DNA of 64,000 bases from Herbidospora sakaeratensis (GTDB taxonomy: Bacteria; Actinomycetota; Actinomycetes; Streptosporangiales; Streptosporangiaceae): the NCBI RefSeq assembly GCF_001570525.1, contig NZ_BBXC01000020.1:1-64000 (forward strand). Reading direction: 5' to 3'. Of this stretch, positions 37,154 through 45,959 are shown piece by piece. Position 1 is the stretch's first letter. The number at the start of each line of letters is the position of its first letter. The notes beneath the pieces are model-generated. The model was not told the DNA's origin and did not search any database. It saw nothing but the letters and a program-made list of their open reading frames with translations. A program made the translations under genes and the position numbers.

Positions 37154-37624
37154 TCACCGTGCGGAGGCGTCTCGCCAGCCCTCGGGGATCGGCCCTCGGA
37201 GACACACGGTGTTGCCCTCGACATAGATCGTGTTTCGGTCGGGGAAGCCGTGAATCGACAACTCGACGAGCGGTCCGCCGGCGATGACCTCCGGCCGGTC
37301 GGTGTCGGTCGAGCGATCGAGTTCGATGCGAAGCCCCTCATCCCGCCACAGCCTCAAGACCGCTGCCACGGTGTCGCGAGGGTCAGCCACCTTGACGTCA
37401 TAACCGAGCACGACACCGTTTCGATCGGCAGCCTCGCAGGACCACGGGTCGCGAGTGATCTCTGGATCGGATTCGGGACGCGCGATCTGCAGCACCCGCG
37501 CCAGGGCGCCTTCGAGATCACGGACTCCTTCGGAGAGGTCCGCTTCGGACGAAGACCACATGGCGCATCCGCCAATCGACACGAAGAGCAGCAGGGGCAG
37601 TAGGGCGGCGCGGATCCGGTCCAT
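37154..37624 (-). CDS. Lipoprotein, copy 2 of the duplicated module
   Basis: 156 residues from the ATG giving MDRIRAALLPLLLFVSIGGC with lipobox SIGGC. Mature part: DLSEGVRDLEGALARVLQIA, DPWSCEAADRNGVVLGYDVK, DPRDTVAAVLRLWRDEGLRI, VELSIHGFPDRNTIYVEGNT and CLRGPIPEGWRDASAR. Clear paralogue of the lipoprotein at 35.3 kb, diverged but with the same Cys pair and IHGFP/VHGFP block. The frame is open far upstream, joining the remains of the hydrolase pseudogene, but the signal peptide marks the true start. Intact, unlike its hydrolase partner. Confidence 0.8.
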   Translation of the reverse strand: MDRIRAALLPLLLFVSIGGCAMWSSSEADLSEGVRDLEGALARVLQIARPESDPEITRDPWSCEAADRNGVVLGYDVKVADPRDTVAAVLRLWRDEGLRIELDRSTDTDRPEVIAGGPLVELSIHGFPDRNTIYVEGNTVCLRGPIPEGWRDASAR

Positions 37625-38929
37625 CGAGCGGCTCGCGCGGCCTCGAAGGTGGTGGGACATCCGCCGGCGACGATCACGGCGATGTTGTGCGTCGCGACAC
37701 GCGATCGGCCAGCGCCCGCGAAGTAGTCGGAATGGGCGTCCAGGTTCACGCCCACGGGAAGCAACTGGTCGTCGTGCCCTGAGGCCATCCGGGTCACGCC
37801 GTCCATGAAGACCGGGTCTGCGCCATGGCCGACAAGCGACAGCGGCGGCACGTCCTCCACGGCATCGGCCATGCCGTCGATGGGGGGGAACGACGCTGAT
37901 GAAGTCGTCGGGGTGGCGAACGGCGTAGAGCCTGGTTGTGGGCACCTCTAACTCGGCCGCCTCGTCGACACCCCAGCCCGGGCTGGCCACGGCGACCAGA
38001 TTGTCGACCTTCAGGCCCGCGCGGACCGCGTGACCGGTGACGGTGCTGCCGTAGGAGTGGCCGATCGCCGTGGTGTTCACGGAGTCGGCGATATGAAGTC
38101 CCTCCACGAATTCTCGCAGCTTCGGGCCACCTCTCTCCGCGTAGAGCCGAGTGGCCGCAGCGGGGACGGTCGGCGGCAGGTCGGCTCCGAGCCACATGAT
38201 CGTGGCAGTTTTTCCACGCGAGAAACGATCGGCCAGCCTGTGCACGGCGAGCAGCGCGCCCAGCGGGCTGCGGTCATAGGTGGAGAGATCGTTCCCGGTG
38301 CCCGGGACCATGATCGCCACCGAGGTCGCCACTGACAGGTCCCCTTTGACCTCCGCGATCCGGCCCGCGCCGCGTGAGTCGAACAGCAGGAGTTTCCGGT
38401 CGGGGGCCAGCAGCTTCGTGTACCGATCTGCCGCCGCCTTGTCCCCCACTCGAACCGCCTCAGCGCGCGCAAGACGTACAAGATGGCGGTTGGCCGCGAA
38501 GCGCAGTTCGAACGGCACCCCACCCCGGCCCCCCGACCACCCCCGCCCGGGCCAGCGCCACAGCGAGGGCCCGGCCGGGGGTCAATTCGTGAAGAACGCC
38601 GCAGCGTCACCGTCTCCCAGCGTGTCGAACACCGCGAGTTCGTCGTCGACGCCGCCGGCCGCCGCCGACTTCAGAGCCTCATAGAGGCTCGCGCCATCGG
38701 AAGGGTCGATGAGGTCGGCCTGGGCGGCGACGGCCGCTCGTTGTCTGAGGTCGGCGGCCGAAGAGTGGCACCACTCAATCAGGTCACGCAGCGCCCCTCG
38801 TAGTGGGTCAGTTCGCGGGGAAGGCCGACGGCCACCAAGCTGACCTGGAGTCGGGTCTCTCCGGCCGCCTCGTCCAGGCGGGTCGCCGGCAGCCCCGTCG
38901 ACCCGATGTCCGCCAAGGCAGGAAGCCAC
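37625..38929 (-). pseudogene. DUF1023 hydrolase, copy 2, frameshifted
   Basis: Segments matching copy 1 appear in order but in changing frames: LADIGSTGLPATRLDEAAGE, then LIEWCHSSAADLRQRAAVAA, a stop after DAAAFFTN, LTPGRALAVALARAGVV in another frame, then LRFAANRHLVRLARAEAVRV to GHSYGSTVTGHAV and ASPGWGVDEA, and finally VGHGADPVFMDGV and LDAHSDYFAG in yet another frame. By eye at least five single-base indels are needed near 38914, 38801, 38590, 38535 and 37882-37888. Several fall in G/C runs (the last is a run of seven G), so sequencing error is possible. Catalytic GHSYGS is retained. Downstream lipoprotein partner is intact. Confidence 0.8.
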
Positions 38930-38931
38930 CC

Positions 38932-39729
38932 TCAGTCAGACAGACCGACCGCTTCGGCGCTCACGGTCCACAACCGTTCGGCCAGGTCAGGGTCCTTCAT
39001 CCGGGCTGGCACCCGGTCTGGACGGTTGTCGCGGAAGTAGCTTCCCGCCAGCCTCTCGCCGTCTTCCGACGTCGCCAGGTAAGACAGGCGGGCCGCCGCC
39101 TTCTCCACCGGCTCGTGGAGGCCCGGCAACGTGACGAGTTTCATGAACAAGGTTCCGCCGGCGAATGACGTCTTGATGACCCCGGGATGGAAACAGGTCG
39201 CTTTACAACCCCGGGCGGCCAAGCCGACGGTGAATAGAGCGTTCGCTTGTTTGGTTTCGCCATACTGCAGCCAGCCGTTCCACCGGCGGCGTTCACGCGA
39301 CAGGTCGTCTGGGTCGAGGCGGGCCGTCTTCGCGGCGCGGGAACTCGTCGTCACGACACGCCCGACGCGATCTAGAAGAATATTCGTCAACAGGAACGGC
39401 GACAGGTGGTTGACCTGGATCATGAGTTCGTGACCGTCCGCAGTCATGCGGCGGTCGGGGACCATCACGCCGGCGTTGTTCGCCAGAACGTCGATCCGGT
39501 CGTACTTCGCACGGATTCGGGAGGCCAGATCACGGACGTCATCGAGCCGCGCGAAGTCCGAAACCTCCACCGTAACCTTACTATCGGTGGCGGATCGGAC
39601 ACGGGACGCAGTCGACTCTAAGCGGTCGCGATCCCTCCCAACCAACACAAGTTGGTATCCCTTTTGGGCAAGATCCAGGGCCGCAGCAGCACCAACGCCC
39701 GAACTGGCCCCGGTGATCACGCTAATCAT
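38932..39729 (-). CDS. Short-chain dehydrogenase/reductase
   Basis: 265 residues. SDR with cofactor motif VITGASSGVGAAAALDLA, LVGRDRDRLE (Arg favours NADPH), DVLANNAGVMVPD, catalytic Ser region VVTTSSRAAKT and YGETKQANALF (Tyr/Lys), and CFHPGVIKT. Resembles the retinol/WW-domain oxidoreductase-like subgroup. The ATG has GGAGGA 5 nt upstream. Divergent from the conservon kinase, with about 110 nt between. Substrate unknown. Confidence 0.9.
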   Translation of the reverse strand: MISVITGASSGVGAAAALDLAQKGYQLVLVGRDRDRLESTASRVRSATDSKVTVEVSDFARLDDVRDLASRIRAKYDRIDVLANNAGVMVPDRRMTADGHELMIQVNHLSPFLLTNILLDRVGRVVTTSSRAAKTARLDPDDLSRERRRWNGWLQYGETKQANALFTVGLAARGCKATCFHPGVIKTSFAGGTLFMKLVTLPGLHEPVEKAAARLSYLATSEDGERLAGSYFRDNRPDRVPARMKDPDLAERLWTVSAEAVGLSD

Positions 39730-39840
39730 CAATTCCTCCACTGCGCTCGAACTGTATCGGTGCTAGTCTCCTGTGCGATCTTCCGGAGGTGCATTTCCCC
39801 CCAAATGCGGCGCGAGCCTCCACGCACTGCAGGAGTGGCC

Positions 39841-42288
39841 ATGGGTTCAAGAAACCGGTCGATTCGGTTCAAGATCTTTCTCTTGTTGCTTCTGCCTCTT
39901 CTGACGTTGAGCGCACTATGGGGATTCGTCCTCAACCTCACCGTCGGTGACGGCCTGGCCCTGTTACGCACCGGCCAGCTGTACGACTCCGTCGGCGTCA
40001 GCTCCACCGACCTCGGGCTGCGGCTCCAGGCCGAGCGCGCCATGGTGGCGGAGCTGCTGAGCGAGAACCGGACGTCGTCGCCCGAGCTCAACGCGCTCCA
40101 GGCGCAGACGACGTCGACCGTGAACTCCTTCGTCAAGGTCGCCACCCTGCCGGAGAATCGGTCGATCATGTCCGAGAACCTCCAGCGGGCGATGGACGAC
40201 CTGCTCGGCGCGCTCGACGAGCTGTCGACCATCCGCGACGCGGTCTCCGTCGGCAAGTACAACGTGCTGGGGGCCATTGTGGCCTACAACACGATCTTGG
40301 ATGAGATGTTCGACGTCTACGAACAGATGGTCCAGATCCCCGACGTCCCCATGTACCAGCAGGCCAGCGCCCTGGTCACGATGGGCACCGCGCACGAGAT
40401 GCTGGCCCGCGAGGACGCCCTGATCAAGGGCTCGCTCGCGCAGAACCAGATGTCCGCCGAGGCCCACCGGTCGTTCGCCGAGTTCGTGGCCCTGCGCAAG
40501 CACTACTACGCCAAGAACCTGCCGACGCTGATGCCGGAGGCGCGGGCGCCCTACCAGCGGGTGCTCGACTCCGACCTCTACGCGCGGTTCTCCGAGCTCG
40601 AAGACCTGATCCTGTCGCAGCAGCGCCTGGGCGGCGCGCTGCCGGCCGACGTGATGCGCTGGCAGCCCACCACCGACAGCCTCGTCGGCGAGCTCGACCG
40701 GGCGCGGGTGCCCGCCACCGAGGCGCTGAACACCTACACCGCGGGCGTGGCCACCGGGATCCTCGGGCGCATCGCCATCGCGGGCGGCGTCGGCCTGATC
40801 GCCGTCGTGGCGACCATCGTCTTCTCGGTGCGGTTCGGCCGGCGGCTGGTGGCCGACCTCGCCGACCTGCGCAACGCCGCGCTGGAGCTGGCCGACCAGC
40901 GGCTGCCCCACGTCGTCGACCGCCTCAAGAAGGGCGAGGACGTCGACGTCGAGCACGAGGCGCCGCCCATCGACGCCGGCGGTTCGATGGAGGTCGAGGA
41001 CGTCGGCCACGCGTTCAGCTCCGTGCAGCGCACCGCCATCGAGGCGGCCGTCGGGCAGGCCGCCCTGCGGCGCGGCGTCGGCCACGTGTTCCTCAACCTG
41101 GCCCGCCGCAACCAGAGCCTGCTGCACCGCCAGCTCACCCTGCTCGACTCGATGCAGCGCCGGTCGAAGGACCCGGAGTCGCTGGAGGACCTGTTCCGCC
41201 TCGACCACCTGACGACCCGCATGCGCCGCCACGCCGAGGGCCTCATCATCCTCTCGGGCGCCGCGCCCGGCCGGTCGTGGCGCAAGCCCGTTCCGGTCGT
41301 GGACGTCATGCGCGCCGCCGTCGCCGAGGTCGAGGACTTCACCCGGGTGACCGTGCTGCCGATGCCGGGCGCCTCGCTGACCGGCGCGGCCGTCGCCGAC
41401 GTCGTCCACCTGCTGGCCGAGCTGATCGAGAACGCCACGATCTTCTCGCCGCCGCAGACCAAGGTGCAGGTCCGGGCCGAACTGGTGGCCAACGGGCTGG
41501 TGCTGGAGGTCGAGGACCGCGGTCTCGGGCTGACCCCCGAGGAGTACGCCGAGATCAACACCAAGCTCGCCGCGCCGCCCGAGTTCGACCTGGCCGACTC
41601 CGACCGGCTCGGCCTGTTCGTGGTCGGCCAGCTCGCGGCCCGCTACGGCATCGGCGTGGTGCTGCGGTCGTCGCCGTACGGCGGCACGACGGCCATCGTG
41701 CTCATCCCGCGCAGCCTCGTCTCCGACGGGACGCCGGGAGGCGCCCTCCCCTCGCGCAACGGCGCCCACGCGGTGCTGGCCCCGGCCGAGGACGACGAGC
41801 AGAGCGACCACGAGCCGCGGCACAAGAAGCAGGAGCCCGAAGAGGAGCCCGTCTTCGAGGCCGAGGAGGCGCCCCAGGCCGTCGAGCCGGAGCCCTCCCC
41901 CTATTTCACTCCCTCCGAGCGGCGCATCGAGGCGGTCCCGGCCGTCGAGCTGGTGCCGCCGATGGAGCCAGAGGAGAAGCCGGCGCTGTCCCCGCGCGGC
42001 CTGCCCACCCGGACCCGCACCACGGCCGCCCGGCCGACCCTGCCGAACAATCTGCCGACCTCGGTCGCCAGCGGCACCCACAACGGGCTGCCCCGCCGGG
42101 TCCGGCAGGCGAACATGGCACCGCAGCTCACGGACACCCCGTTGACCGCGCCCGTCGCCGAGACGACGGAGGAGCGCTCGCCGGAACAGGCGCGCGCGAT
42201 GTTCTCCGCCTTCCAGCACGGAGCGCGCAGGGGCCGTGAGGATGCAGACTACGCAGATAACGCGAACGGCGAGAAGGGTGAGGAATGA
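39841..42288 (+). CDS. cvnA: CvnA-type sensor histidine kinase with NIT-like extracellular domain
   Basis: 815 residues; first gene of a four-gene conservon. TM1 at about 11-33, an extracellular helical domain like the nitrate/nitrite-sensing (NIT) type at about 35-303, TM2 at about 304-327, then HAMP-like linker. The DHp-like helix FRLDHLTTRMRRHAEGLIIL replaces a classical HisKA box. HATPase: LLAELIENATIFSPPQTKVQ, EVEDRGLGLTPEEYA, SDRLGLFVVGQLAARYGIGV, SPYGGTTAIVLIP. Residues ~625-815 are an acidic/Pro-rich tail. AGGAG precedes the ATG. Overlaps the roadblock gene by ATGA. Conservons act like G-protein-coupled signalling on development and metabolism in Streptomyces (family knowledge). Confidence 0.92.
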   Translation: MGSRNRSIRFKIFLLLLLPLLTLSALWGFVLNLTVGDGLALLRTGQLYDSVGVSSTDLGLRLQAERAMVAELLSENRTSSPELNALQAQTTSTVNSFVKVATLPENRSIMSENLQRAMDDLLGALDELSTIRDAVSVGKYNVLGAIVAYNTILDEMFDVYEQMVQIPDVPMYQQASALVTMGTAHEMLAREDALIKGSLAQNQMSAEAHRSFAEFVALRKHYYAKNLPTLMPEARAPYQRVLDSDLYARFSELEDLILSQQRLGGALPADVMRWQPTTDSLVGELDRARVPATEALNTYTAGVATGILGRIAIAGGVGLIAVVATIVFSVRFGRRLVADLADLRNAALELADQRLPHVVDRLKKGEDVDVEHEAPPIDAGGSMEVEDVGHAFSSVQRTAIEAAVGQAALRRGVGHVFLNLARRNQSLLHRQLTLLDSMQRRSKDPESLEDLFRLDHLTTRMRRHAEGLIILSGAAPGRSWRKPVPVVDVMRAAVAEVEDFTRVTVLPMPGASLTGAAVADVVHLLAELIENATIFSPPQTKVQVRAELVANGLVLEVEDRGLGLTPEEYAEINTKLAAPPEFDLADSDRLGLFVVGQLAARYGIGVVLRSSPYGGTTAIVLIPRSLVSDGTPGGALPSRNGAHAVLAPAEDDEQSDHEPRHKKQEPEEEPVFEAEEAPQAVEPEPSPYFTPSERRIEAVPAVELVPPMEPEEKPALSPRGLPTRTRTTAARPTLPNNLPTSVASGTHNGLPRRVRQANMAPQLTDTPLTAPVAETTEERSPEQARAMFSAFQHGARRGREDADYADNANGEKGEE

Positions 42289-42692
42289 CCGGGAAAGTCT
42301 CGGGGTCCGGCGAACTGAACTGGTTGCTCGATGACCTCATCAGCCGGGTGGGGGCCGTCCGTCAGGCGGTGATCCTCTCCACCGACGGTCTGGTCGTGGG
42401 TGCATCCCAGGGACTCTCACGTGAAGACAGCGAGCACCTGTCGGCGGTGGCCGCCGGGTTCCAGAGCTTGGCCAGGGGGGCCGGACGCCACTTCGGCGGC
42501 GGTGAGGTCCGCCAGACCATCGTCGAGATGGAGGCCGCGTTCCTGTTCGTGACGGCCGCCGGGCAGGGCACCTGCCTGGCCGTGCTGGCCGCCTCGGACG
42601 CCGACGTCGGCCACATCGCGTACGAGATGGCGATGCTGGTCAAGAGGGTGGGTCAACACATCTCGACCAATCCGCGGAGGGCCACGCCGTGA
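42285..42692 (+). CDS. cvnB: Roadblock/LC7 domain protein
   Basis: 135 residues. Roadblock fold: LNWLLDDLISRVGAVRQAVI, LSTDGLVVGASQGLSREDSE, HLSAVAAGFQSLARGAGRHF, VEMEAAFLFVTAAGQGTCLA. MglB-like proteins of this fold act as GTPase-activating or scaffolding partners for the CvnD GTPase. Start and stop overlap both neighbours by 4 nt (ATGA and GTGA), tight coupling within the conservon. Secure. Confidence 0.94.
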   Translation: MTGKVSGSGELNWLLDDLISRVGAVRQAVILSTDGLVVGASQGLSREDSEHLSAVAAGFQSLARGAGRHFGGGEVRQTIVEMEAAFLFVTAAGQGTCLAVLAASDADVGHIAYEMAMLVKRVGQHISTNPRRATP

Positions 42693-43057
42693 CGCGCAAG
42701 GAGTGGCTGGACGACGACGCCGGGCCCGTCGTCCGTCCCTTCGCGCTCATCGGCGGCCGGGCCCGTTCCTCCGGCGACGACCTCGACCTGATCGCGCTGA
42801 TCACCACGACCGGTGTCAGCCCGCGCGACCGGGCCGACATCACGCCGGAACAGGCCACCATCCTGGAGCTGGCGGCCGACACCGCCTCGGTCGCCGACAT
42901 CGCGTCGGATCTGAACCTCGCCCTCGGGGTGGTGCGGGTGCTCCTCGGTGATCTGCAAGACCAGGGGCTGGTGCGGGTGCGCCCACCGGCTCAGGTTGCG
43001 CCGCTGCCCAGCGCGCGCATTCTCAAGGAAGTGATCAATGGCCTTCGCGCCCTCTGA
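42689..43057 (+). CDS. cvnC: DUF742 conservon protein
   Basis: 122 residues. Typical DUF742: VVRPFALIGGRARSSGDDLD, LIALITTTGVSPRDRADITP, EQATILELAADTASVADIAS, LNLALGVVRVLLGDLQDQGL and the end ILKEVINGLRAL. Its winged-helix appearance suggests DNA or protein binding. Overlaps cvnB by 4 nt and cvnD by 20 nt. The GTG start lies within the GTGA overlap. Confidence 0.94.
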   Translation: MTRKEWLDDDAGPVVRPFALIGGRARSSGDDLDLIALITTTGVSPRDRADITPEQATILELAADTASVADIASDLNLALGVVRVLLGDLQDQGLVRVRPPAQVAPLPSARILKEVINGLRAL

Positions 43058-43613
43058 CGAGCCGGTCGCTCTCAAGATCCTCGTCGCCGGCGGCTTCGGC
43101 GTCGGCAAGACCACGCTGGTCGGGGCGATCAGCGAGATCCGCCCGCTGCGGACCGAAGAAGTGCTGTCCGACCGCGGCGTGGGCGTGGACGACCTCGACG
43201 GCGTCGAGGCGAAGACGACCACCACGGTCGCCATGGACTTCGGCCGCATCACGATCCGCGAGGGACTCGTCGTCTACCTGTTCGGCACGCCCGGCCAGGA
43301 GCGTTTCTGGTTCATGTGGGACGAGCTGTCGTACGGCGCGCTGGGCGCGGTCGTGCTGGCCGACACCCGCAGGCTGACCGACTGCTTCCCGTCGATCGAC
43401 TACTTCGAGCAGCGGGGCACCCCGTTCATCGTCGCGGTCAACTGCTTCGACGGCGCCGAGCGCTACGAGCCCGACGACGTCCGCATCGCCCTCGACCTCG
43501 ACCCGGAGATCCCGGTCATGCTCTGCGACGTGCGTCGCCGGGCGTCGGCCAAGGTCGTCCTGGTGACCCTGGTCGAGCACGCGCTGAAGACCCTGACCGC
43601 CACCCAGCGCTAA
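43038..43613 (+). CDS. cvnD: Conservon GTP-binding protein
   Basis: 191 residues, small GTPase of the CvnD type. P-loop VAGGFGVGKTTLVGAISEI, switch region ATTTVAMDFGRIT, GTPGQERFWFMWDELSYGAL (G3-like), VLADTRRLTDCFPSIDYFEQ, and VAVNCFDGAERY where canonical NKxD is replaced by NCFDG, as usual for this group. Membrane association through the kinase is likely. Start overlaps cvnC by 20 nt. Its stop is 2 nt from the stop of the convergent second conservon, so no terminator separates them. Confidence 0.94.
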   Translation: MAFAPSDEPVALKILVAGGFGVGKTTLVGAISEIRPLRTEEVLSDRGVGVDDLDGVEAKTTTTVAMDFGRITIREGLVVYLFGTPGQERFWFMWDELSYGALGAVVLADTRRLTDCFPSIDYFEQRGTPFIVAVNCFDGAERYEPDDVRIALDLDPEIPVMLCDVRRRASAKVVLVTLVEHALKTLTATQR

Positions 43614-43615
43614 AG

Positions 43616-43978
43616 CTAAAGAGCGCGCAGGCCGTTGATGACCTCGCGGAGGATGCTCTCCGCGGGGGGCTTCGCCGTGTTCGCGGGGCGGACCAGGATC
43701 AGGCCGTGGTCGAGCAGGTCGCCCAGCAGGATCCTGACCACGCCGAGCGGCAGGTCGGCGTCGGAGGCGACGTCGGCCACCTGGCGCGAGCGCGGGATGA
43801 GGGCCAGCAGCCGCTGGTGTTCGCGGCCGAGGTCGGCCCCCGGCTGGATCCTGGCGCCGGTGGCGGCGACCACCGACATGAGGTCGAGGGGGGCGTCGGT
43901 GGTGGCCCGTCCCCTGGTGAGCGCGTAGGACCGGACGACCGGCCCGTCGTCGACCCACTCCTCCGACGACGCGGTCAT
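43616..43978 (-). CDS. DUF742 protein of the second, reduced conservon
   Basis: 120 residues: EWVDDGPVVRSYALTRGRAT, LDLMSVVAATGARIQPGADL, LIPRSRQVADVASDADLPLG, VVRILLGDLLDHGLILVRPA and the ending ILREVINGLRAL, identical in its last residues to the complete conservon. Start ATG overlaps the kinase stop by 4 nt. No roadblock or GTPase gene accompanies it. Confidence 0.92.
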   Translation of the reverse strand: MTASSEEWVDDGPVVRSYALTRGRATTDAPLDLMSVVAATGARIQPGADLGREHQRLLALIPRSRQVADVASDADLPLGVVRILLGDLLDHGLILVRPANTAKPPAESILREVINGLRAL

Positions 43979-45879
43979 GAGCGGACCCCTTCCAGCACCG
44001 GCTCCGGCGCGAGCGCCGAAGACGGGATGAGCACAATGGCGGTGGTTCCGCCGAACGGCGACTGCCGCAGTTCCACACGTACTCCCAGTCGGGTGGCCAG
44101 CCGTCCGACGACGACCAGGCCGAGCCGGTCGGTGTCGGCCAGATCGAACTCCGGCGGGCTGGCCAGTCGTGAATTGATCTTTTCGAGCTCGGCCGGGCCG
44201 AGCCCCAGTCCCCGGTCCTCGATCTCGACCGCGAACCCCTTGGCGACCGTCTCGCCCCGGACCGAGACCTCGGTCTGCGGCGGCGAGTAGGTCGTGGCGT
44301 TCTCGATGAGCTCGGCGAACAGGTGGATGTAGTCGGCGACGGAGGCGCCCTGGACGGCCACCTCCGGCATCGGGTAGATCCGGACCCGCACGTAGTCCTC
44401 CACCTCGGCCACCGCGCCCTGGAGCATCTCGGCGACGGCCACGGCCTGCCGGTAGGTCCGGCCCGGCGTGCCGCCGGACAACACGATCAGACCTTCGGCG
44501 TGCCGCCGCATGCGGGTGGTCAGGTGGTCGAGCCGGAAGAGCTCTTCGAGAGAGCCCGGGTCCTCGGTACGGCGCTGCATCCCGTCGAGCAGTTTGAGCT
44601 GCCGTTGCAGCAGTCCCTGGCTCCGCCGGGCGAGGTTGCGCAGCGCGAGGCCGACGCTCTCGCGCAGCCGGGCCTGGTCGACGGCCGCGTCGACCGCGGT
44701 GTGCTGCACGGCGCTGAAGGCGTGCGCCACGTCGGCGACCTCGCCGGTGGTGCCCGGGGGTTCCAGCGGGGGCGCCTCGGCGGCCACGTCGACCTTCTCG
44801 CCGCGCCGCAGGCGCTCCACCACCCGGGGCAGCCGGACCTCGGCCAGTTGGCGGGCCGCGTTGCGCAGGGCGGCGAGTTCCCGGGTCAGGGCGCGCCCGA
44901 GGCGTACCGACACGAAGAGGGTCAGCGCGACGGCGACCAGCCCGAGCACCCCGGCGACGCCGGTGCGGACGAAGGTGGCCACCGCCACCGGCTCGGCCCG
45001 CACCGACAGGCGCTGCTCGCTCGACAGCAGGGCGTCGCGGAACGCCTTCTCGGTGGCGTCGACGGCCCGCCGCCATGCCGCGTGGCCGACGGGCGCGGCG
45101 CTGACGAGCCGGGTCTCCAGCCGGATGTAGGACCGGTAGGCGTCGGATACCAGCATGTCCTCGAACGGCTTGCGCAGTTCGGGGTCGAGCTCCTTCATGC
45201 CCTGGAGGAACAGGAAGTCGCGGGTGCCGGAGTAGCGGATGAAGGCCCGGCTCTCCTCGACGGTGAACGGCCGCTCGTTGATGAGCACGCCGGCGCCGAG
45301 GGCGCTCTCGCGGGCCAGGAAGTCCTTGGCGAAGGAGAGCAGGCCCAGGCTGCGCGACTGCTGGTAGAGCGGCACGTCGTTGTTGAGCGTGATGGTGTGG
45401 TCGAGCGCCTGCATCGCGGTCGGCAGCGAGCCGAACCGCTCGCCGAGGGCGGTCAGCCCGACCGCCTTGGTGTCGATGTCGTTGCGCAGGTCGTCGAGTT
45501 CGTCGACGGCCGCCATGACGTCGCTGAAGCGCCCGGCCATCGCCGGGGTCAGCGCGTCCTGCACGTCGGCGCTCGCCGCCGCGCGGCGCAGGCTCTTGCG
45601 GGCCTGGTCGGTGATCTGGCGCTGTTCCACGAGGGTGTCGAAGGCGGTGCGGGTGCCGGTGGCGGCGTACTCGGCCGACAGCAGGTGTTCCCGCTGGAGG
45701 GCGAGCACGAGCGTGTCGCCCGGCCGGCCGAGGCCGTCGTAGAGGCGTTCGACCTTGAGCAGGTCGAGCGATTCTCCGGTCGTGATGGCCGCCGCGAAAC
45801 CCCAAAGTCCCACCAGGGAGACCAGTGGAATGATCAACAGCGTGGAAATCTTGAACCGGATGGATCTGCTCGAAGCCAT
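43975..45879 (-). CDS. CvnA-type sensor kinase of the second, reduced conservon
   Basis: 634 residues. Same design as the other CvnA: TM1 in FKISTLLIIPLVSLVGLWGF, extracellular NIT-like domain, TM2 in VRTGVAGVLGLVAVALTLFV, then LARRSQGLLQRQLKLLDGMQ, DHLTTRMRRHAEGLIVLSG, LFAELIENATTYSPPQTEVS, EIEDRGLGLGPAELEK and SPFGGTTAIVLIPSS. It lacks the long C-terminal tail of the first kinase. A perfect hairpin lies 3 nt upstream of the start codon and includes its ribosome-binding site. Overlaps the DUF742 gene by ATGA. Partners for its missing roadblock/GTPase may come from the convergent conservon or elsewhere. Confidence 0.92.
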   Translation of the reverse strand: MASSRSIRFKISTLLIIPLVSLVGLWGFAAAITTGESLDLLKVERLYDGLGRPGDTLVLALQREHLLSAEYAATGTRTAFDTLVEQRQITDQARKSLRRAAASADVQDALTPAMAGRFSDVMAAVDELDDLRNDIDTKAVGLTALGERFGSLPTAMQALDHTITLNNDVPLYQQSRSLGLLSFAKDFLARESALGAGVLINERPFTVEESRAFIRYSGTRDFLFLQGMKELDPELRKPFEDMLVSDAYRSYIRLETRLVSAAPVGHAAWRRAVDATEKAFRDALLSSEQRLSVRAEPVAVATFVRTGVAGVLGLVAVALTLFVSVRLGRALTRELAALRNAARQLAEVRLPRVVERLRRGEKVDVAAEAPPLEPPGTTGEVADVAHAFSAVQHTAVDAAVDQARLRESVGLALRNLARRSQGLLQRQLKLLDGMQRRTEDPGSLEELFRLDHLTTRMRRHAEGLIVLSGGTPGRTYRQAVAVAEMLQGAVAEVEDYVRVRIYPMPEVAVQGASVADYIHLFAELIENATTYSPPQTEVSVRGETVAKGFAVEIEDRGLGLGPAELEKINSRLASPPEFDLADTDRLGLVVVGRLATRLGVRVELRQSPFGGTTAIVLIPSSALAPEPVLEGVRS

Positions 45880-45882
45880 GGC

Positions 45883-45912
45883 ACCTCATCGGCCGTACGT
45901 AGCCGATGAGGT
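45883..45912 (-). promoter_or_regulatory. Perfect hairpin covering the ribosome-binding site of the second cvnA
   Basis: ACCTCATCGGC and GCCGATGAGGT, 11-bp perfect arms with an 8-nt spacer that itself contains TACGTA. In the mRNA the GAGG of GATGAGGTGCC-ATG is in the 3' arm, so folding would hide the ribosome-binding site. As DNA it is also an operator-like palindrome. Confidence 0.8.
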
Positions 45913-45959
45913 TAGCAGTTTGCCCCGGTTTGAATCATTCGTGGATCACGTTTGTCTGA

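Noticed and set aside
37154-38518. Single long fusion protein of DUF1023 and lipoprotein
   Set aside because: The frame only joins by the frameshift at the 7-G run and passes through a nonsense segment before the lipoprotein signal peptide, which marks an independent start.
39964-42219. 751-residue antisense frame over cvnA
   Set aside because: Arg/Gly/Leu/Val-rich composition, no motifs, exactly opposite a secure gene.
43616-45889. 757-residue frame covering the second DUF742 and the kinase region
   Set aside because: Only its last 120 codons are the real DUF742 gene; the rest is out of frame with the true CvnA kinase.
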